NCBI GenBank assembly: GCA_030323885.1
Contig: CM059194.1
Location: 1,054,001 to 1,118,000 of the forward strand
Reading direction: 5' to 3'
DNA from: Branchipolynoe longqiensis
Taxonomy: Eukaryota > Annelida > Polychaeta > Phyllodocida > Polynoidae
DNA: 64,000 bases
Position numbers and translations under genes: made by a program. Below are positions 9,127 to 21,200 of this stretch, piece after piece; position 1 is the stretch's first letter; each line of letters starts with the position of its first letter. The notes below the pieces were generated by a model. The model was given only the letters and a program-made list of their open reading frames with translations. It was not told the origin of the DNA and ran no database searches.

Positions 9127-10740
9127 CCCGTCTCCATAAAGTAAAGTTGAATCCTTCCTCCAACTAATAGTTTTACCACTCATCGTGGTCACCAGTATGT
9201 AAAGTCTACTGCTCGAATCTGTGGTTGTGTAGGCAGGCCATAGTGAAATCAATACAGGCAAAGAGAAAGGAAGAGTATAAAGTGTGACAGAAGAGAGAGA
9301 GTCAAGCCCTCTGGTTTATTATTTATATGGTACATGGATTCAGTGTAGAGTATCACCCCACCCCATTCTCCCAATGAGAAACAAGCATAGGGATCCAGCA
9401 TTCCTGGTCCCCATGGTTACCAGTGATCTGCCCACCACCACCAAGTTGTGTGGCTACCCTGGCCACCACCTGTCTTGAGCTTGAGTGTGGTGATCCTTAC
9501 TAGCAGAGTGGGAAGGGGGTAGTGTGTAGGGCTCTGAGTGCCCCTTACTGAGTGTCCTGCCAGAACCACTATGTCTATTTACCTATCAATCAAGCACCAC
9601 CAGCACCTACATAAACAAATATATGCACCTGGTCATGTATACCTGTTTCGTAATAGAACATTTGCATTCCCCCGCCAATGCATTAATATCAGAATATTTT
9701 ACAACATACTCCACCCCTCCACTTCTTACCACCTGCCCAAGCAGCGAGGAAAAAAGTTGACATCACTACGTTGTCTTCATTTTACCTTATAGAATCCATC
9801 AACCAATAATTAATAATATTGATTAATATGTATCGTTTTTAATGGATAAGGTTTCTGACTTTGATTAAATTTTATTTTTATAATCACCGTTTTAAGACAC
9901 TTACGAAGAATATAATGCATTTCTGACATTTAAGATGCATACAAACAATTTGCGATCATTTTTAGTCTAATCCGACCTTTTGCCAACTCTGTGACACTTC
10001 AGAGGTCCTTGTGACACTCTAGAGGTTAGTGTTCAGTCGATCTTACATTGGTACAAATTGGATTTGGCATTACTACCATTTAGAGTCGCATCGATACACT
10101 TGGCCCACCCATTTCGTCTTTCCGGCTGTCAAACTCGGAGAAACCCGACGACGTCGATGGTAGACGTGTGGTTACTCGACAGGTCTCCATAGAGTTAACA
10201 TTGCAGATCTCAGCTCTATGAGAAAACAAGGCTTAAGCGGTTTGAATCGATGACCTAGTTTCATGGACTATTTTCTTGCAAAACCAACCAAATTCTTCGA
10301 TTTCACAAAAAATAAGTTGTTTTGAGTGGAAATAAAGGCAGAAATAGATTCAAAATGTCTTTTTGTAGGATATGTACAAGTATCTAACATCAAATATCAG
10401 TTTTAACAAAAATAACACAAACAGAAAGCCGTATACCCACAGCGTTAACTTAGCGTCAAAAGGTAAACAAAGCAATGACAGTGGTTCGCTTCGAACTTTG
10501 AAATTACAATGACCGCATCTATATTATTAAATAATAATAGATTTCTAGCTTTTAGCTCAAGTTTTAACATGCTGTCGCGGTATTTCTTGGAGCAGTTGCC
10601 ATTGTATTTTCATGTTAATTGTCTCCATCGGCGAAATATCGATTATTTCTTCGATTTAAATATATATGCCAGTGTTCTCCTCCGAACTACTGCATTCGCG
10701 TTGCGATATTGGCCCATTTCTGGTGGATGAGCAGGCGGCC
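9127..10740. other. Intron sequence, no recognisable gene
   Basis: AT-rich sequence in the large intron between exons a and b of the LARGE-like gene. Short ORFs here show no family signature and no periodic coding look. A short internal repeat (tctgtgacacttcagaggtc versus cttgtgacactctagaggtt) lies near 9990-10025. Confidence 0.4.
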
Positions 10741-10848
10741 CGCCCTGGTGGTATGTCTTGTGTAGTCAAATGTTGTGGCCGATCGTGGGGCGACCTCTGA
10801 CTGTCTGGCACCCGTGAAGAACATTATGATTATCGCGGTCGCCACCAC

Positions 10849-11064
10849 TCATCCTTCCTGGGTGCGCCGCAGGTGACGCACGGCTTGCTTTATGACGTGT
10901 ATCGCTGCATCTGCGGCTGGGTGTGAGGTGTGTAGTTTGGACCGTTTCAGGGCATCGAGGGCAAGCCTGACTGTTATGTGGTCGAGTGGCAGTGTCGGCG
11001 CCTCCTGCAGCCTGAAGTACATGATGATGGGCACTGTCGGGCCGCTAGCTCCTCGATCCAGCAC
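10849..11064 (-). CDS. Possible coding fragment, unknown
   Basis: A 71-codon ORF on the minus strand in locally GC-richer sequence encodes YFRLQEAPTLPLDHITVRLA and similar low-complexity-free protein. I do not recognise it. It lies downstream of the Harbinger transposase on the same strand, so it could be a remnant of the second (Myb-like) Harbinger ORF, but no Myb/SANT motif is visible. Overlapping ORFs in other frames make this weak. Confidence 0.2.
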   Translation of the reverse strand: MLDRGASGPTVPIIMYFRLQEAPTLPLDHITVRLALDALKRSKLHTSHPAADAAIHVIKQAVRHLRRTQEG

Positions 11065-11901
11065 TGTATCTCCATTGGTGTGGGCTCGAGGGGGGCAGTC
11101 GGTAGGTTTGGCAGTGGCGGTTGTAGGCCGCCACCGTGGTCCTGTAGTTTGCCCAGGTGCCCAAGGCCCTTGTTGCCAGCTGCCTCCCCTCCGCTGCTTC
11201 CGTGAGTGTGATTTTTTTTTTTTTTTGTTGTTGTTGTAAATATGTTTATTCTGCTGAATAATTCTTTTGTCAGTGCCGAAGCACTGGTCTTCCAGCCATT
11301 TTTCAATTCAGGGTTATTTACACAAAAGGTATATAGAATAAGGTGTACAATACCTGTTGAATAGACAATTTGCACCATGTAACACAATGAAATTCTGAAA
11401 CCCAAAAGTTCCATAACAATATGGTACAGTAGTGTCATATAACCAGATCAATATTAGTCAGATCAATGTGAGTATTTACATAGTATTTAGAATGTAAGCA
11501 GAAGTTATCTTCTGTATTCAGTTGGTAAACTTGTAGTAAGTTTTAATGTTCAGTTGCAGTTAGGCAAGCGGTATATAAATGTTGGTTTGTTAGGTAACTC
11601 TAATGTAGCTAGTTATGTGAGTTTATGAATTATGTTTTTGGGGTGGGGTTGTTAATAATACACTGGACCATCTGTGACCAGTGAAGCAGTGGGACCAATC
11701 CCAGTGCATTTAGGTCTTAAATTTTACATTTTTACCTGGACTGTCTCTGTCATCGTATATGGTTGACTGGAGATAACAGAGGAACAGCAACAAATTTAAA
11801 AAGTGGGCGGTGGGGGGGGGGGGAAACCGAGGCTGAGGGTTTGGTGGTCTGCCACTTACGGTATGGTGACGCCATGGAACATACTTTACTGCAACTGCAT
11901 A

Positions 11902-13703
11902 AGGGCCTGCCCAATCCGATGTACTCTTAGTGAGTTTTTAAATTCTAGGTAAGAGGATGCTGCCCTGGTTCTGGTTGGTAGGTTGTTCCGCGTACTGCGG
12001 GTCTGCGAGAGAGAAGTGGTGCAAGTTGTTGGTATGCGTTAGTTGCGGGTGCGATTGGCGAGATTTCACGTTCGAGGCATATATGTATTGCATTATTATG
12101 GTGGGTGGCACTGATATGGGCCCTGCTCAGGGCGTCGCCGAGCACGTTATGTACACCTGGTATGTCTTCATATGATATTTTGACATTGTGGACGGCCTAG
12201 AACATCCTCATCAGGTTGTGCACAACCATGCATGCGGTGATGATGATCGTCACGGTGGAGGGGTCGTGCTGCATAGTCGTCAGCAGCACCTGGAAGCGGT
12301 TGGCTAGGATGCCAAAAGCATTCTCCACCACTCTCCTAGCTCGGGAGAGCCGGTAGTTGAAGAGTCGCTCCTCATTTGTCAACCCCCTCCTGCTGTACGG
12401 CTTCATCATCGTCGGCCGCAGGGCGAAGGCATCGTCACCGATGAGGAAATACGGCACATCCTTCTGGACGTTCGGGGTCCGGTAAACTGATGGTGCCACC
12501 TTCAGTGCCCACCTTCAGCTCTGAGTCATTGTAGATCTGGGCGCCAGATGTGGAGCCCATACCCCCAAGATCTGCCCAGATGAACTTGTAGTCCACGTCT
12601 ATAAGTGCCAACAGGACCATGGAGTAAAACCCTTTGTAATTGTAATAGAGTGACCCACTCTTTGGAGGGCACCGGCAGGCGATGTGCTTCCCATCCAGAA
12701 TGTCACAGGAATTGGTCGGCGATGGCACGGCATCCTTGTGGAGTCGTGGGGCACATCGTGACCTCATCCAGGATGGCCTGACACACTTCACGCAAGATGA
12801 GCGACTGCGCATTGTGGGGGACCCGGCACCCAAACTTCATCGACAAGTATTTGTTCCCAGACACCAGGTGCCGCAGAGTAAGTGTTATCTTCAGCTCAGG
12901 CTTGAGCGGCACCCTGTATGTTGTGTACTTTTTGGCGATCCTGGGTCCTACTCTCACCACAATCTCGTCAAACATCTGGGGAGGCATCCGGATAAAGTTG
13001 ACGAATGACGCAGGGTCCTCGCCGCAGAGCTCAACCATAAGCTTGTCATACAACCCAAACTGTGGCCGCCTCCCGATCCAGGGTCTGACCCACATTCTCC
13101 ACTGCTGCCTCCTCCTTCTCCTATCGACACGGGCCGCCAGAAGAGCCATGAGGTAGAGATCTAGCTCATGCTGGTAAATGGCAACTCGGTAGTGATGCTG
13201 GAACTGTAGATGGAGTGTAGGGACATCCATCCTCTCTGAAGAGTTGAGTAGGTCTGCTGGAAGAAGCCAGGTGGTGCATTGATATACCGACCGCCAACAC
13301 GCTGGCGGTACGCTCGTGATACGCTCGTGATACACTAGGGGCAAGCTTGCATACGTTAGGGTACGCTCGCGTACATTAACGGAATGTTGTGAGTATGTTA
13401 TATATGTCAACGACACGCGCAGGATGCCAGTTGTATGTATGGCTAACGCGTACCAACGTACCCCAAACGTACACATAGAGTATTTGGAACATACCAGCCA
13501 CACGTCGCCATATGTTGGAAATTTTGAGCATGCACAAATATTTTTCAGAGCCTCGACACTCGACGACTTAAAACGACGTATCCGGTACGTACCCGACGTA
13601 TGCCCAATGTATACGTAATGTATGACAACGTACATGATGTATTGGTCGAAAATCAAGTACGTCGGCATACACTAAGGCTATACGTCGTAGTGTGGCAGGC
13701 CCT
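11902..13703 (-). mobile_element. PIF/Harbinger element remains
   Basis: The core is the broken transposase at 12197-13230. A possible pair of ends, agggcctgcc at 11902-11911 and its complement at 13694-13703, would bound an 1.8 kb element, but no clear 3 bp duplication is visible, so the limits are uncertain. The right end reads gggcctgccacactacgacg on the minus strand. Between 13300 and 13680 the sequence is rich in tacg-type words with small duplications (cgctcgtgata twice). Confidence 0.5.
12197..13230 (-). pseudogene. Harbinger transposase pseudogene (HARBI1-like)
   Basis: Three ORF pieces in changing frames together cover a DDE_Tnp_4-type transposase. The first, from ATG at 13230 (MDVPTLHLQ), ends in CRAIADQFL and a stop. 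The next frame carries ILDGKHIACRCPPKSGSLYY and FIWADLGGMGSTSGAQIYND. The third carries YFLIGDDAFALRP and SRARRVVENAFGILANRF. The first catalytic Asp (DGKH) and the Glu (VENAFG) are present. At the second position, where the family has GSxHD or TSDAQ, this copy has TSGAQ, so the Asp seems replaced by Gly. Frameshifts near 12720 and 12500 plus this change mean it is dead. Two shifts near short repeats look like simple indels. Confidence 0.85.
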
Positions 13704-13734
13704 TTAGCCATTTAAACAAAAAGTTACTTCAAAC

Positions 13735-13880
13735 TAAAGTAAAATAGATTGCAATGATCAATCTAATGTATTTATCTCAGAAAATTGCAGAAATTCTAAA
13801 CCATCGGACTATGCAACTTTAATATATTTATCTCAGAAAACTGAATGAAACTCAAAACCATAGACTATGCAGCCCTATAT
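13735..13880 (-). mobile_element. MITE ends, 'ttaaagttgcatagtccga' family
   Basis: Two partial minus-strand copies of the MITE left end follow each other: the complement of catcggactatgcaacttta near 13802, and a diverged one near 13858. Each has tatttatctcagaaaa beside it. This looks like a duplicated terminus. Confidence 0.5.
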
Positions 13881-13901
13881 ACATGTCAAATGCTACATTA
13901 C

Positions 13902-14024
13902 CAGTGGAAGCGTTGTCTTCAAGCAGTCCTGGATGGGGAAGTCGGCTTGTAGCCGCGTGTGCCATTGACAGGGCAGCGCCCGGATTCGCCGCTGGTACAG
14001 CTGAAACCACTTCCTCACATTCGC
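13902..14024 (-). CDS. LARGE: LARGE-like glycosyltransferase, exon a (end of GT8 domain)
   Basis: This 123 nt exon of 41 codons encodes ANVRKWFQLYQRRIRALPCQ, then WHTRLQADFPIQDCLKTTLP and L. It fits the end of the LARGE GT8 (xylosyltransferase) domain, where a QLPCFWNVQL motif is followed by a short loop and a Cys. Here LPCxW, the following RL and the later QDC are kept, but the N-terminal part is diverged. The acceptor (cggtctcag) and donor (gtaatg) are good and both ends are in phase 0, joining to AFWW of exon b. The earlier GT8 exons and the membrane anchor should lie upstream; I found none in the window, and the N gap could hide some. Confidence 0.65.
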
Positions 14025-14107
14025 CTGAGACCGAGAAAAAGTAATAGAATTAGTTTAAACAAATTTTAATTCTTTTTTTTTAAAAGAAGGGAAAAGAAGC
14101 AAGTGGT

Positions 14108-14432
14108 ACCAGGTTGGTTGGTTGTTGGAGTTTCACGTCCTGGCAACATCTAAGGTCATATCAGGATGGGTACCGACTTATGACGGTGCACTCATGGTGA
14201 TTTTATAGTGCCGCTCCAATGGGAAATCAGGTCGCTGGCACCATGACCCGATATCCCATTCAGTCACATTATTCTGATACTGCGCTAAACAGTCCTTGCT
14301 CTATCCTATTAATGTCCAGCACCAGACTCGGAAGCGACAAGTATCAATTTGATAAGTCATTGATTTAACTCGTCCAGGAACCGAACTCCCGATCTCCCAC
14401 ACATGAGGCCCACGCTCTACCAATTCGGCCAC
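14108..14432 (-). repeat. SINE copy, near full length
   Basis: The tail ends in ggttggttggttgttggagt, followed by the body and the tRNA-like head (ggccaccgcgcccg as its complement). The (GGTT)-type tail belongs to the 'ctccaacaacc' tail group. Confidence 0.7.
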
Positions 14433-14474
14433 CGCGCCCGTTACACACACAAGATGAACATTCCAATACCAATA

Positions 14475-14612
14475 AGCCACAGACAAAACACCAGGCTAGG
14501 AAGCGATAAGTATAAATTTTAAAGTCTTTGGTTTGATTCGACCAGGGGCTGAATCCCACGATCTACCAAAACGGAAAACGGACGCTCAACTCATTTGGCC
14601 ATCACAGACTTC
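14475..14612 (-). repeat. SINE 5' part
   Basis: The head (gatggccaaatgagtt on the minus strand) and first body segment are present; the 3' part is missing. Confidence 0.6.
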
Positions 14613-14628
14613 AGCAAGACTTCTGACA

Positions 14629-14858
14629 CAGTAGATTCCAAGATACTACTTCACAGTAGATTCCAAGATACTACTTCACAGTAGATTCCAAGATACTACT
14701 TCACAGTAGATTCCAAGATACTACTTCACAGTAGATTCCAAGATACTACTTCACAGTAGATTACAAGATACTACTTCACAGTAGATTACAAGATACTACT
14801 TCACAGTAGATTACAAGATACTACTTCACAGTAGATTACAAGATACTACTTCACAGGT
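14629..14858. repeat. 25 bp tandem array, left part
   Basis: About nine copies of cacagtagattccaagatac plus tactt. The first five or so have attcc and the later ones attac, so the array is homogenised in blocks. It continues at 16139-16215 after a LINE insertion. There are no spacers, so this is not a CRISPR. Confidence 0.9.
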
Positions 14859-16138
14859 GATTGATTGATTGATTGGTGGTTGCTTTACGCCGTGTCGGCA
14901 GCATAGGCCATATTCATGGTGAGAAATGTTTGTTTTTTGTTCAAACCATCGCTTTTACATGTAAAAGCAGACAATCAATTATGTGCCAATAGACACTCAT
15001 TAAATTAGAAAGCTCACAATCATATATTTGTGGTCAAGGGAAACAAATTCCCATAGAAAAAGAAGAGTTTTTTATTATTAATAATTGATAGAATCTATTT
15101 AGTAAACTATTTGAAGTGGTACAGTCCAGCTTCCCTCAAAAAGGCTGAAATGTTTTTCTGTTTTACCTTAGTAAAAAGGTCATGCATACTGTCTGCAGTG
15201 TAGAACTGTTGGCGCAGGGCCAAAAAATCATCACAACTTAGTAAAATGTGTTTGAGTGTCAGCGGGGACTGACACCCAATACATTCAGGGGGAGGTTCCC
15301 CGTTGAGCAGAAAAGCATGTGTAAGCCACGAGTGGCCAATACGGCAGTGGCTAAGGACCACTTGGTCCTCCCGCATGAGTCTGTGGTGGTTTTCCCACAT
15401 ATGGTTCAATTTCTTTAAGTTTATTAATGTTTTCATCCCACTCATGTTGCCATTTGGATTTTATGTGGGTGGCTATTAGTGGTCTCAGATCAGAGTGAGG
15501 GGTCAGACACGGTTCAAGATCACAGTTCAGGGCCTTCTTCGCAGCCCAATTAGCTCGTTCGTTTCCTTGTATGCCGGCATGGCCAGGCACCCAGCACAGG
15601 TGGATGTCATACCCATCCGTTGTCAGTTGGTTCATTTTATAAATGACTGTTGCTAGAATAGGGTGATTCGTCTTCAATCCAGCAACAGCCAGGAGGCAAG
15701 AGAACGAATCACTGTATATAAGATAGTTAGTGTGGTTGGATACCTCGATACACTCCAACGCGAGAAGGAGTGCTCGGGCTTCTGCAGTGAAAATCGAGCT
15801 CTGATCCCGCAAGCGTACGCCAAATTTTTCCCGTCGGCAGACTGCCGCAGCAGCTACCCGGCTTTGGTCTTTCAAACCATCAGTGTATATGAAGAGGTGG
15901 TCTGCAAACTGGCCTTGAATCTCTGCATGCAGTCCTTCGTACTCGAGTGGATGTGTCCCAGACTTCCTCAGTTCCGTGAGTCAGAGGATAACCGATGGCT
16001 TCCTCAACGACCACAGGGGATGTTCTGGGACTTTGGCATCCTCCAACATGTCCAAATCCATGCCCAAGGCCTCCAAATGAGGTTTCATTCGGGGCCTCAG
16101 TGGTCGGATCTAATTCGGCCTGGATTCGTCATGTTGCT
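14859..16138 (-). mobile_element. 5'-truncated I-type LINE with RNase H, inserted in the 25 bp array
   Basis: On the minus strand the element runs from 16138 to a (TGAT)-type tail at 14859-14878. It encodes a LINE RNase H domain: YTDG, EARALLLALE, IYSDSFSCLL, PGHAGIQGNERANWAAKKAL, then a C-terminal Cys/His motif (ECIGCQSPLTLKHILLSC). The frame is broken between the end of RT and RNase H (tga near 16000) in the same way as the copy at 38336-40489. About 11 bp (ctacttcacag) are duplicated at the junctions, though the repeats around it make this uncertain. Protein ORF pieces: 15351-15875 and 15107-15445. Confidence 0.85.
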
Positions 16139-16215
16139 CTACTTCACAGTAGATTACAAGATACTACTTCACAGTAGATTACAAGATACTACTTCACAGT
16201 AGATTACAAGATACT
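16139..16215. repeat. 25 bp tandem array, right part
   Basis: Three copies of the attac variant, matching the last units before the LINE. Confidence 0.9.
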
Positions 16216-16221
16216 ACTTCA

Positions 16222-17530
16222 AAATCTCAACTAAATAGGCATAAAATCAACCACAAAAAACTGGATTGAATGCTACCTGAGAAATAGGGAACAAAAAAAA
16301 CCAAAGTAGAAAATAGCATATCCGAATGCAAACCAATTACATGTGGAGTCCCACAAGGGTCAGTCCTAGGACCACTACTCTTCATAATATACATAAATGA
16401 CCTAGAGAAGTGGCTAGACACTGAATGCCTCCAGCTATATGCAGATGATACTGTCATATATATGCTCAGGGCAACACTGAGGAAGAGGTAACAAATAAAC
16501 TAAATAAACTACTACAGAAACTGGATGACTTGTGCAAATCTAATATAATAACCATAAATGCCAGCAAATCCAAGAGTCCTCTTCTCACATAGACCACTGC
16601 TGGAAAGTAACGGCCAGTGCAAACTAGGAAACCAGCTGCTGGAAAAAGTAAAGCACTACAGATACTTAGGCCTAGAGCTAGACAGCCAACTAAACTACAA
16701 CCTATGTGTGACAAAAATCATACAAAAAATAAATGACAAACTGTGGTTATTTGCCAAATTAAGAAAATTCATGACACAAGAAATGTAAATAAAGGTCTTC
16801 AAAGGAATGGAACTCACGTACTTTGACTATGGAGACACAATATACATGGGAGCAAAGCAAGAACTGCTCAACAAGCTGCAAATTCTACAAAATAAAGCAT
16901 TCAAAATATGTCTCAGGGTGGACAGAATGCACCCTACCTATGACCTGCACATGCAAACCAAAACAACATTTCTATATAAAAAAAAGAAGACTAGCACACC
17001 TCAAAACATTCGCATTTTGGTACAGTCACGATAGGAAATACCAAAAGCAACCAACCAGAGATACACAAATAAACAATGCACTACCAATAAAACAAACAAC
17101 GAGCAGCATAAAGGCCCATGAAAGGAGCACATTAGAAATGGCTGCTAAGGCTTGGAACGCCCAATCAGTAAAAGAAAGACAGATCCCTGATCTAAAGGCA
17201 TACAAAAAATATCTATGTAAAAAAGGGAGGACGCTGATGACACCTTGGGCCAGAACTCCAGATGGGCATGTGATAGGTCACGGCCCACAAACTGGGCTGC
17301 CACAAGAGAGAAACCGGGATCACCCTCAGTAGGTAACAAACAACCACAAACCATCAAAAACAGAGACTCCTGAACTGAAAACATACAAAAATATATGTTA
17401 AAAAAAGGGACACACTGAAAACACCCTGGGGCAAAACCCCAGAAGGGCATGTGATAGGTCACGGCCCACAATCTGGGCTGCCCCAAGGGGGTAATCTGGA
17501 CCACCCTCAGTAGATAACAAACAGCTAAAA
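16222..17530 (+). mobile_element. Degenerate CR1/Jockey-type LINE
   Basis: The plus strand encodes, with several stops and shifts, the RT motifs [30 protein letters not shown] and HYRYLGLELDSQLNYN, then FDYGDTIYMGAKQELLNKLQ, which is the thumb-like region of CR1/L2/Jockey elements. No endonuclease part is seen, so it is 5' truncated. The 3' end carries a ~120 bp duplicated block (17220-17340 and 17395-17520) containing gggcatgtgataggtcacgg. Confidence 0.75.
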
Positions 17531-19388
17531 CTATATATAAGCCTATAAATGTATATGTGTAGATAGAGTAGGCTATTTCATAAGTAGTAGTAAAACAAAA
17601 AACAAAAGCCAAAAAACTAATATACTTCATATACTACTCGCACCCACTACAAGGGTGATCAGAAAATAAAAACAATATACCTATCAGACCTGATACAAAA
17701 TAATCACCATGTACCTGCTACTGTGTGAGAAACAAAAACATGTTATCACCTCCTACTGCGTGGTAAGATTAAACCACTACTACAGCTGGCCAGCATTGAA
17801 AACAAGCCCAAGCATCCGAGCTTACATGCTATGGACTGTATAAACAAGGCATCAATAAAAAAATATATGATTTAAATCTCGTCTGGTAGGAAAATAAGGT
17901 GATTGTCAACTGTACCCAGCAGTGGCAGCACACAAACGGCCCCTGCTTCTGTACCTGCTTTGAATCAACAATCTTAAAACATTTGTAGCATAAGACCATT
18001 CCTGGCAAAAGAAGCACTTATTGCAGTAGTTCATGCCTTTGTTACATCACACATTCAGTGTTGCCAACATTAAAAAAAAACAAAAAAACTGGAAGATCTT
18101 AAGGGATGTTATATTGGGGGGACTGGGGATACTCCCCCCCCAACAATTTTAAAATCTTAGATGCTCTGTGGTGCATTTTGGACACAAAAACCCATAAGAT
18201 TGATATAATTTTGGAAAATGAAAAACCAGAAGATCAGTGTACGGTGATGATGGGGACATAAAATATCGTACACCTTACGGCGAAAGCATAAGGGTTGGCT
18301 ACCCTGCACATTGACTATTGCAAGTCCCTATTACATGGCAAATTATGGGCACAGAGATTATTATGGGCATTATTATGGACACAGAGAAACCCATAAGCAC
18401 CACACTACGCATCCCCAAACTCCCATGAGCACTCAGTCATATCCCATGCGCCTTCACACTGCCTTGACCAATCACAGTAGGTATCCCAATAGAGCGAGCC
18501 AGGCTGGTGGAAATGCATCATTAGGCACCAACAAAAGGTCATTTTAGACTCACTATAGTTCATCTAAAATTCTACCCATTGAAATGAAAAGTACATGTAT
18601 TAAAAGCTTATGAACTGCTCTTCGTGTATCCATTATTTAAATTTGTGTCACTTTATAGATTCCTTTAGTAAAAATGACATATATGAGAGCTGAATTTGTG
18701 CATTTCTTAACTTTTGGCCACATCTGCAGATCATAAAGAATTGTTAAATTAAATTAAATTTTCGCAATACCTCATAGCTCTCATATGTTCAAAATCACAT
18801 AGAAATGATAGAGCAGATTCTTAGCCACATTTTAGTATCAAACATTAATGAGTACTTTGAGCGGAATTATTGTTAAAAAATGTTTAAAAACTTCAAAATG
18901 ATGCCAAAAACGGCTCATAAGTCTCACGATATATTGTTTTATATCATTAGAAAGCTAATTTTGTTCACCTTTCAAATAATACAATAATTTGTGTATATAC
19001 CGCATGGGGTAATGCGCAGAAATGCACAAATGCAAGAGAAACTAAGTGCTCATTCTACTAGGTATCCCAAGTCATTTTTGCAACTCAATAAAAAGTAACA
19101 TATTTTTATATAATTCCATAGCTCTCATCAGGAGAAGTAAAAAGACACAAAGTTCATTAAATAGTTAAAAAGTTGTAGGCTTTTTAATATGGACAAAAAT
19201 GATGCAAAAATCAGCTATTTTGGCATTTTGCATGAAACCCACATTTCAGACATCAATAATTCTAAATATAATGGCCACATGAACTTGTCTTTGAGGAATA
19301 TGTGTCATCTATATGCATATATCAGGGCTATATTTTTACAGAGTAATGACATAATTATTTTCTGAGATATTGGCCATTCAAAATTACA
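17531..19388. other. No recognisable gene
   Basis: AT-rich sequence up to the assembly gap. Short ORFs show no family signature. The text around 18560-19370 is AT-rich and has repeated cata/gctctcat words (ctcatagctctcatatg near 18770, atagctctcatcagg near 19120), perhaps an old repeat. Confidence 0.35.
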
Positions 19389-19888
19389 NNNNNNNNNNNN
19401 NNNNNNNNNNNNNNNNNNNNNNNNNNNNNNNNNNNNNNNNNNNNNNNNNNNNNNNNNNNNNNNNNNNNNNNNNNNNNNNNNNNNNNNNNNNNNNNNNNNN
19501 NNNNNNNNNNNNNNNNNNNNNNNNNNNNNNNNNNNNNNNNNNNNNNNNNNNNNNNNNNNNNNNNNNNNNNNNNNNNNNNNNNNNNNNNNNNNNNNNNNNN
19601 NNNNNNNNNNNNNNNNNNNNNNNNNNNNNNNNNNNNNNNNNNNNNNNNNNNNNNNNNNNNNNNNNNNNNNNNNNNNNNNNNNNNNNNNNNNNNNNNNNNN
19701 NNNNNNNNNNNNNNNNNNNNNNNNNNNNNNNNNNNNNNNNNNNNNNNNNNNNNNNNNNNNNNNNNNNNNNNNNNNNNNNNNNNNNNNNNNNNNNNNNNNN
19801 NNNNNNNNNNNNNNNNNNNNNNNNNNNNNNNNNNNNNNNNNNNNNNNNNNNNNNNNNNNNNNNNNNNNNNNNNNNNNNNNNNNNNNNN
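19389..19888. other. Assembly gap, 500 N
   Basis: Exactly 500 N characters, a round number that usually marks a gap of unknown size. ORFs drawn across it are artefacts. Confidence 0.98.
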
Positions 19889-20130
19889 CAATGTAATTGT
19901 ACTAACATATATTTTACATTACGCAAATATATTTCCTCATTGCACTACTCTAAAGAAGACTGAAAATACCTCAGTATTACCCTCCCTTCTCTCCACTTGC
20001 CCAGCCAATGACACAACAATCTAGGTCACTCTCCTGTACACCACCAAGTGGAAAAGTTCAGTAGGGCCTACCAAGCATGCACCACCCCTGGGGCACACAT
20101 CTGAACTATTCTGAGTTCGTTTGTTTTCCC
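19889..20130. repeat. Interspersed repeat, inverted copy at 60955-61200
   Basis: The segments tgtaattgtactaacatata and cactctcctgtacaccacca, then gcatgcaccacccctg, occur in the same order as complements at 60955-61200. Family not recognised. The copy at 61 kb has an 85 bp piece of the tandem-unit family inserted between its halves. Confidence 0.6.
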
Positions 20131-21126
20131 GACGAGGTATAGATAGTCCTCTTAAAACATTTTTAGTTGCAAATGAAAGCTGGAAATCTCCCCTTTACAT
20201 GTAAAATATAAATTGATGAGATAAGAAAAAAAGGTGTAGTCCCTGATTAAGCTATGTAATATGGCAGTAACACACGTGTTGCTCAGACGTAACACATGGC
20301 TAGGATGTCACACAGCAAATCTAAGCAGAATTAAATAATTTCATACTGAGAAGCATATTAATCATGGCATAATTCAAAACCAGACACAGGATTTCAATTA
20401 TTTGGGCCAATAATTTATTAAATAAAAAATGTAATAAATTTCACACTAGCCATTATTCTATCAGCGACTAGCAATAATCATATTTCATTTAGCTTGGCAA
20501 TCAGTACAGATGCCCGGATAGCTTGTAAACTAATCTACCTTCTGTGATAGTACAATCCAGAAGTGACTGTTAAGCCATGTGTTTCAAATTACTTATATGC
20601 AGGGATGATATCTAGATCTACTCTAATCAACAATAAATATTCTGTATTATATGCAGCTGAGACATATTCTTGAATTGATGACGGCAGACATCCGCTAGGG
20701 GTAGATAATTAACGGTCATACAAGGAAGCACATCAGGCACATCTCACTCGCTACAATTTACGCTACCAGACATTCTCTCTTTTTGGATTTGGACCATCTA
20801 CTCTCAGCCAGTATGTTGTTATGATGGGATGGTGGGATGGATTTTAAAGTTTCTCGCAGTTGAGACATCCACGATGTTACAGCTCAGTGATACGGTGAAG
20901 AATGATTCAACGGGGCTTGTGTGACCGGAAATCAACTCTCCCGGGTTACTGGATTCGAGATCATGTTGTGTAGCTAGGATGCATTACTATGGGCCCGTGG
21001 TCAGGGTTTTTAATTATGCATGTTACCGGCAACATGTACAATATACAGAAATATGTAGCGCTTATATTGATATAAAAAAAGTAATTCCCAGCCATGCTTT
21101 ATTCACTGAATAATTATGTGTACAAA

Positions 21127-21200
21127 ATAAGTAGGACGTTTTTTCATTGATGTTTTAAAATCCCATCCCATGCTGACTAGTTTTCAGGAGAGTGACCCAA
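21127..21200. repeat. Interspersed repeat shared with 2310-2392
   Basis: Nearly the same ~75 bp as at 2310-2392 (gatgttttaaaatcccatcc). Here it lies between the two terminal repeats of the Ngaro-like element. Confidence 0.5.

Noticed and set aside
14629..16215. CRISPR-like array
   Set aside because: The 25 bp units are directly adjacent, without spacers, and the setting is eukaryotic.
19355..19963. ORFs across the gap
   Set aside because: They consist of unknown bases.
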